Assembly: GCF_016406105.1 (NCBI RefSeq)
Contig: NZ_CP066308.1
Coordinates: forward strand, 2,205,501 to 2,269,500
Reading direction: 5' to 3'
DNA length: 64,000 nt
Source of the DNA: Brevibacillus composti
GTDB taxonomy: Bacteria > Bacillota > Bacilli > Brevibacillales > Brevibacillaceae
A program made the position numbers and the translations under genes. The notes beneath the pieces were generated by a model. The model did no database searches. It was not told where the DNA came from and worked only from the letters and a program-made list of their open reading frames with translations. Shown here in pieces: positions 61,764 to 64,000 of the stretch. Positions within the stretch are counted from its first letter, which is position 1; the number at the start of each line of letters is the position of its first letter.

Positions 61764-62414
61764 ATGAAAATCATTAAACCATTGGATCGTCCCGTACTGA
61801 GAGATCAGATTTATGATTACCTAAAAAAAGCGATCGTCACGCTGGAGCTGGAGCCCGGACAGCGGATCAAGGACAGCGATCTGGCAGCGGAATTCGGAGT
61901 CAGCCGTACGCCTGTGCGCGAAGCACTCAAAAGGCTGGAGGACGAAGGACTGGTGGAGTCGGCGCCCGGCTCGCTCACCCGGGTCACGCCGATCCAGATC
62001 GAGGAAGCCAAGAACGCATTTACCGTAGCTGCCACCCTGCATGGGCTGGCCGCCCGGTTGGCCGTACCCGCGCTGGAGGAAGCCCATCTGGCAGCGCTGG
62101 AGCAGCACAATCAGCGATTGCAAGAAGCTATGCAGCAGCAGGATATGCAGGCCGCGGTCGAAGCCGATGACGCCTTTCATCAGGTCTTCCTGGAGGTCAG
62201 CAAAAATGGGGAGATCGCCCTCGCGCTGGAGCGCATCGTCCCGAAAATCCGCCGGCTGGAATTCGCCAAGTTCGGATCTCTGGCAGGCCTCAGTTCTGTC
62301 GAGCAGCATCAAGCCATTATCGCCGCCTGCCAGGCGCAGGATGCCGGGCTTGCATCACAACTTATGGAGGAGAATTGGTTAAGTCTGGGCCGTGTGCTCA
62401 CCGAAGAGTCGTAA
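61764..62414 (+). CDS. GntR-family regulator (FadR subfamily)
   Basis: A 216-residue regulator. The winged-helix domain shows VLRDQIYDYLKKAIVTLEL, DSDLAAEFGVSRTPVREALKRLEDEGL (residues about 35-62); the C-terminal FCD ligand-binding domain is all helical, with the metal/ligand-type residues in AVEADDAFHQVFLEVS and SVEQHQAIIAACQ. The promoter lies so close that the message is likely leaderless. The same 15-base motif occurs at its own -10 and in the promoter of the next gene, so it probably represses both. The inducer is unknown. Confidence 0.88.
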   Translation: MKIIKPLDRPVLRDQIYDYLKKAIVTLELEPGQRIKDSDLAAEFGVSRTPVREALKRLEDEGLVESAPGSLTRVTPIQIEEAKNAFTVAATLHGLAARLAVPALEEAHLAALEQHNQRLQEAMQQQDMQAAVEADDAFHQVFLEVSKNGEIALALERIVPKIRRLEFAKFGSLAGLSSVEQHQAIIAACQAQDAGLASQLMEENWLSLGRVLTEES

Positions 62415-62455
62415 AACAGCTCCCGCCGTTTCCAAACGGTTGGGAGCTGTTTTGT
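62413..62455 (+). terminator. Terminator after the GntR gene
   Basis: AAAACAGCTCCC/GGGAGCTGTTTT with inner CCGTTT/AAACGG pairs. Confidence 0.85.
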
Positions 62456-62456
62456 A

Positions 62457-62486
62457 TTGACATCATAAACCAATATCCGATATATT
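62457..62486 (+). promoter_or_regulatory. Promoter of the SHMT-like gene
   Basis: TTGACA, 18 bases, TATATT, immediately after the terminator of the regulator gene. Confidence 0.75.
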
Positions 62487-62491
62487 GGTTT
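62467..62491. promoter_or_regulatory. Palindromic operator for the GntR regulator
   Basis: AAACCAATAT, 5 bases, ATATTGGTTT: perfect 10-bp arms lying between and over the -35 and -10 boxes. Confidence 0.75.
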
Positions 62492-62561
62492 TAAGTGGAC
62501 GAATGCCAATACTGTGACTCTAAAAATGGATCGAAAATCGAACAGGGAAAGAGGGATGGCG

Positions 62562-63905
62562 ATGGCTGCCAATCAGACTTCTGCACAAACAGTTGAGGTA
62601 CATGATGCGAAGGTTTTGCAATGGGCGCGCGATTTGCTCGATCAGTGTTCTTCTCCCCGGATGATGCAGCGAGAGGTCATACAGGCGGTGGAGCGAAACG
62701 AAATCTGGAGAGGCGAAGAGTGCCTCAATCTGCTGGCTCCCGAAGCGCCCACGAGTCCCACCGTGCGCAAGCTGCTGTCCGCAGAGGTAGGGACGCGCGC
62801 TGCCGAAGGACATATCGGCCCGACCGAACGCTGGTTTGCCGGGACGAAGTACATCGACGAGATCGAAGCCTTATGCGTAGAGCTGTTGAAGCGCGTTTTT
62901 CGCTGCAACTACGCCGACCACCGGCTCGTCGCCAGCATGCTCGGCAATATGACGGTCTATGCTGCCCTGACCAAGCCGGGCGATCACGTGATGACGATCT
63001 CCCAGCCATTCGGCGGACATTCCAGCAATCGCGTGGACGGTCCCGCCGGGATTCGTGGTCTGCAGATTCACGATGTCCCGATGGACCCCGTGGAGTTGGA
63101 GGTCGATCTCGACCAGTTTGCAGAGGCTGCCCGCCGCATCAAGCCCCGTTTGGTATCCTTGGGCGCATCGATGACGCTGTTTCCGCTGCCGGTGCGGGAG
63201 ATGTCCCAGATCGTCTCCGAATGGGGAGGGCGCATCTTTTTTGACGGCGCTCACCAGCTCGGACTGATCGGCGGCGGCCAATTCCAGGACCCGCTTCAGG
63301 AAGGCGCGTGCATCCTCACCGGTTCTGCCGGAAAGACCTTCAGCGGCCCGCAGAGCGGCATTATCGTCTGGAATGATCCCGAATTGACAAGACCCGTCAC
63401 CGACGCGATCTTCCCGGCACTGGCTGCGACGCACCAGGTCAATCGGGTCGCAGCGCTGGCGGCATCCGCGGCAGAATTTTTGGCCTATGGAAACGAGTAC
63501 ATGGCGCAAATCGTCGCCAATGCACAAGCCCTGGGCAAAGCGCTGTCCGATCGAGGCTTTGCGGTCCTGGGGGCGCATAAAGGGTTCACGCGCACGCATC
63601 AGATTATTCTGGATGTTCGCGCCTACGGAGGCGGCCTCAAAGTGGCGCAGGAACTGGCCAAAGCCAATATCATAACCAACAAGAACCTGATTCCCTGCGA
63701 CAAACCGGAGGACTGGGATTACCCCAGCGGTTTGCGGATCGGTACCACGGAAGTGACGCGTCTCGGCATGAAGGAAGCTGAAATGGAGACGATCGCCGAT
63801 TTGTTTGTCTCTGTCCTGGAAGGCCAGGAAAAGCCGGAGCAGACGCGTCAGCGAGTCGTCGAGATGCGCCGTGCCTATCAGAAGATTCATTACTGCTTCG
63901 ATTAG
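62562..63905 (+). CDS. SHMT-like PLP-dependent enzyme
   Basis: A 447-residue fold-type I PLP enzyme related to serine hydroxymethyltransferase. Family-like blocks: LNLLAPEAPTSPTVRKLL, GHIGPTERWFAGTKYIDEIE, LVASMLGNMTVYAALTKPGD, ASMTLFPLPV, and FFDGAHQLGLIGGGQFQDPL; the PLP lysine is in TGSAGKTFSGPQSG near 265. The canonical SHMT lysine motif TTTTHK is not kept, so it is not housekeeping GlyA and may be an aldolase or transaldolase for another beta-hydroxy amino acid. ATG 62562 is well spaced from AGAGGG. It is controlled by the adjacent GntR protein. Confidence 0.85.
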   Translation: MAANQTSAQTVEVHDAKVLQWARDLLDQCSSPRMMQREVIQAVERNEIWRGEECLNLLAPEAPTSPTVRKLLSAEVGTRAAEGHIGPTERWFAGTKYIDEIEALCVELLKRVFRCNYADHRLVASMLGNMTVYAALTKPGDHVMTISQPFGGHSSNRVDGPAGIRGLQIHDVPMDPVELEVDLDQFAEAARRIKPRLVSLGASMTLFPLPVREMSQIVSEWGGRIFFDGAHQLGLIGGGQFQDPLQEGACILTGSAGKTFSGPQSGIIVWNDPELTRPVTDAIFPALAATHQVNRVAALAASAAEFLAYGNEYMAQIVANAQALGKALSDRGFAVLGAHKGFTRTHQIILDVRAYGGGLKVAQELAKANIITNKNLIPCDKPEDWDYPSGLRIGTTEVTRLGMKEAEMETIADLFVSVLEGQEKPEQTRQRVVEMRRAYQKIHYCFD

Positions 63906-64000
63906 TGGATCCATGATGATGAGGGCATGGTAGGCAAGTGTACGTTTACTCAATGAAAACCAGGTAATTCCCCATCAACTTGAAAGCTGTCCCGCACCTG
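63906..64000. other. Window end, nothing assigned
   Basis: Ninety-five bases after the SHMT-like gene with no hairpin terminator, gene start or repeat that I can support. Confidence 0.5.

Noticed and set aside
1-64000. CRISPR arrays, insertion sequences, rRNA genes
   Set aside because: No regularly spaced repeats, transposase genes or rRNA sequence were found on reading through the window.

Overview
The window looks like a chromosome segment of a spore-forming Bacillales member, most probably Brevibacillus or a close Paenibacillaceae relative. This is inferred from gene content: bacillithiol disulfide reductase YpdA, YdjO, YneQ, bacterial NOS oxygenase, an SLH-domain GH18 protein, a SwrC-type RND pump and a XerS-like recombinase. 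GC content is moderate, ribosome binding sites are strong AGGAGG types, GTG and TTG starts are frequent, and intrinsic terminators are well formed. No rRNA, CRISPR array, insertion sequence or prophage was seen.

Layout. 0-4.6 kb: DmpA-type and M20 hydrolases, oligoendopeptidase F, a small helical protein. 4.9-12.0 kb: a five-gene operon (glycosidase-like anchored protein, HEAT-repeat membrane protein, processive GT2 synthase, degenerate GGDEF-like plus pseudo-receiver protein, nucleotide-sugar dehydrogenase) that I read as a synthase-dependent exopolysaccharide system. 12-15 kb: a LysM/SH3/NlpC hydrolase, three tRNAs (Asp, Thr, Leu), a broken S66 peptidase, a FrnE-like DsbA protein. 15-25.5 kb: VanW, a FAH-family hydrolase, tandem NlpC/P60, a TlpA/membrane-protein pair, acyl-CoA synthetase, monofunctional transglycosylase, a XerS-like recombinase with a palindrome upstream, a broken subtilase, a thioredoxin-like ferredoxin. 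25.8-32.3 kb: threonine catabolism (kbl-tdh), SLH-GH18, ypdA, HIT, a VTT-domain protein. 32.3-36.8 kb: a sigma-54 promoter with upstream repeats in front of coxG-coxS-coxL; coxL is cut and joined out of frame to the last part of a sigma-54 activator gene, followed by a kipI/kipA-like pair. 36.9-40.4 kb: BtuFCD-type ABC importer plus cobU. 40.8-47.9 kb: inositol-phosphate synthase, two GT4 glycosyltransferases, a sulfotransferase, phosphosugar mutase and a manC remnant, suggesting a glycan locus that is decaying. 48-53.4 kb: secreted amidohydrolase, MFS pump, NarL-type two-component pair. 53.7-58.2 kb: RND pump and its adaptor lipoprotein. 58.3-64 kb: ChrA, NOS, YneQ, an mqnC remnant, and a GntR regulator that probably controls an SHMT-like PLP enzyme through a shared operator.

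Two themes stand out. One is the exopolysaccharide operon, whose apparent control protein has lost the catalytic signatures of both of its domains. The other is a series of coding genes with internal deletions, frameshifts or truncations (S66 peptidase, subtilase, coxL/activator fusion, manC, mqnC, a DUF4915-like fragment, a sulfotransferase without its own stop). This means either ongoing gene decay or assembly error and should be tested first.
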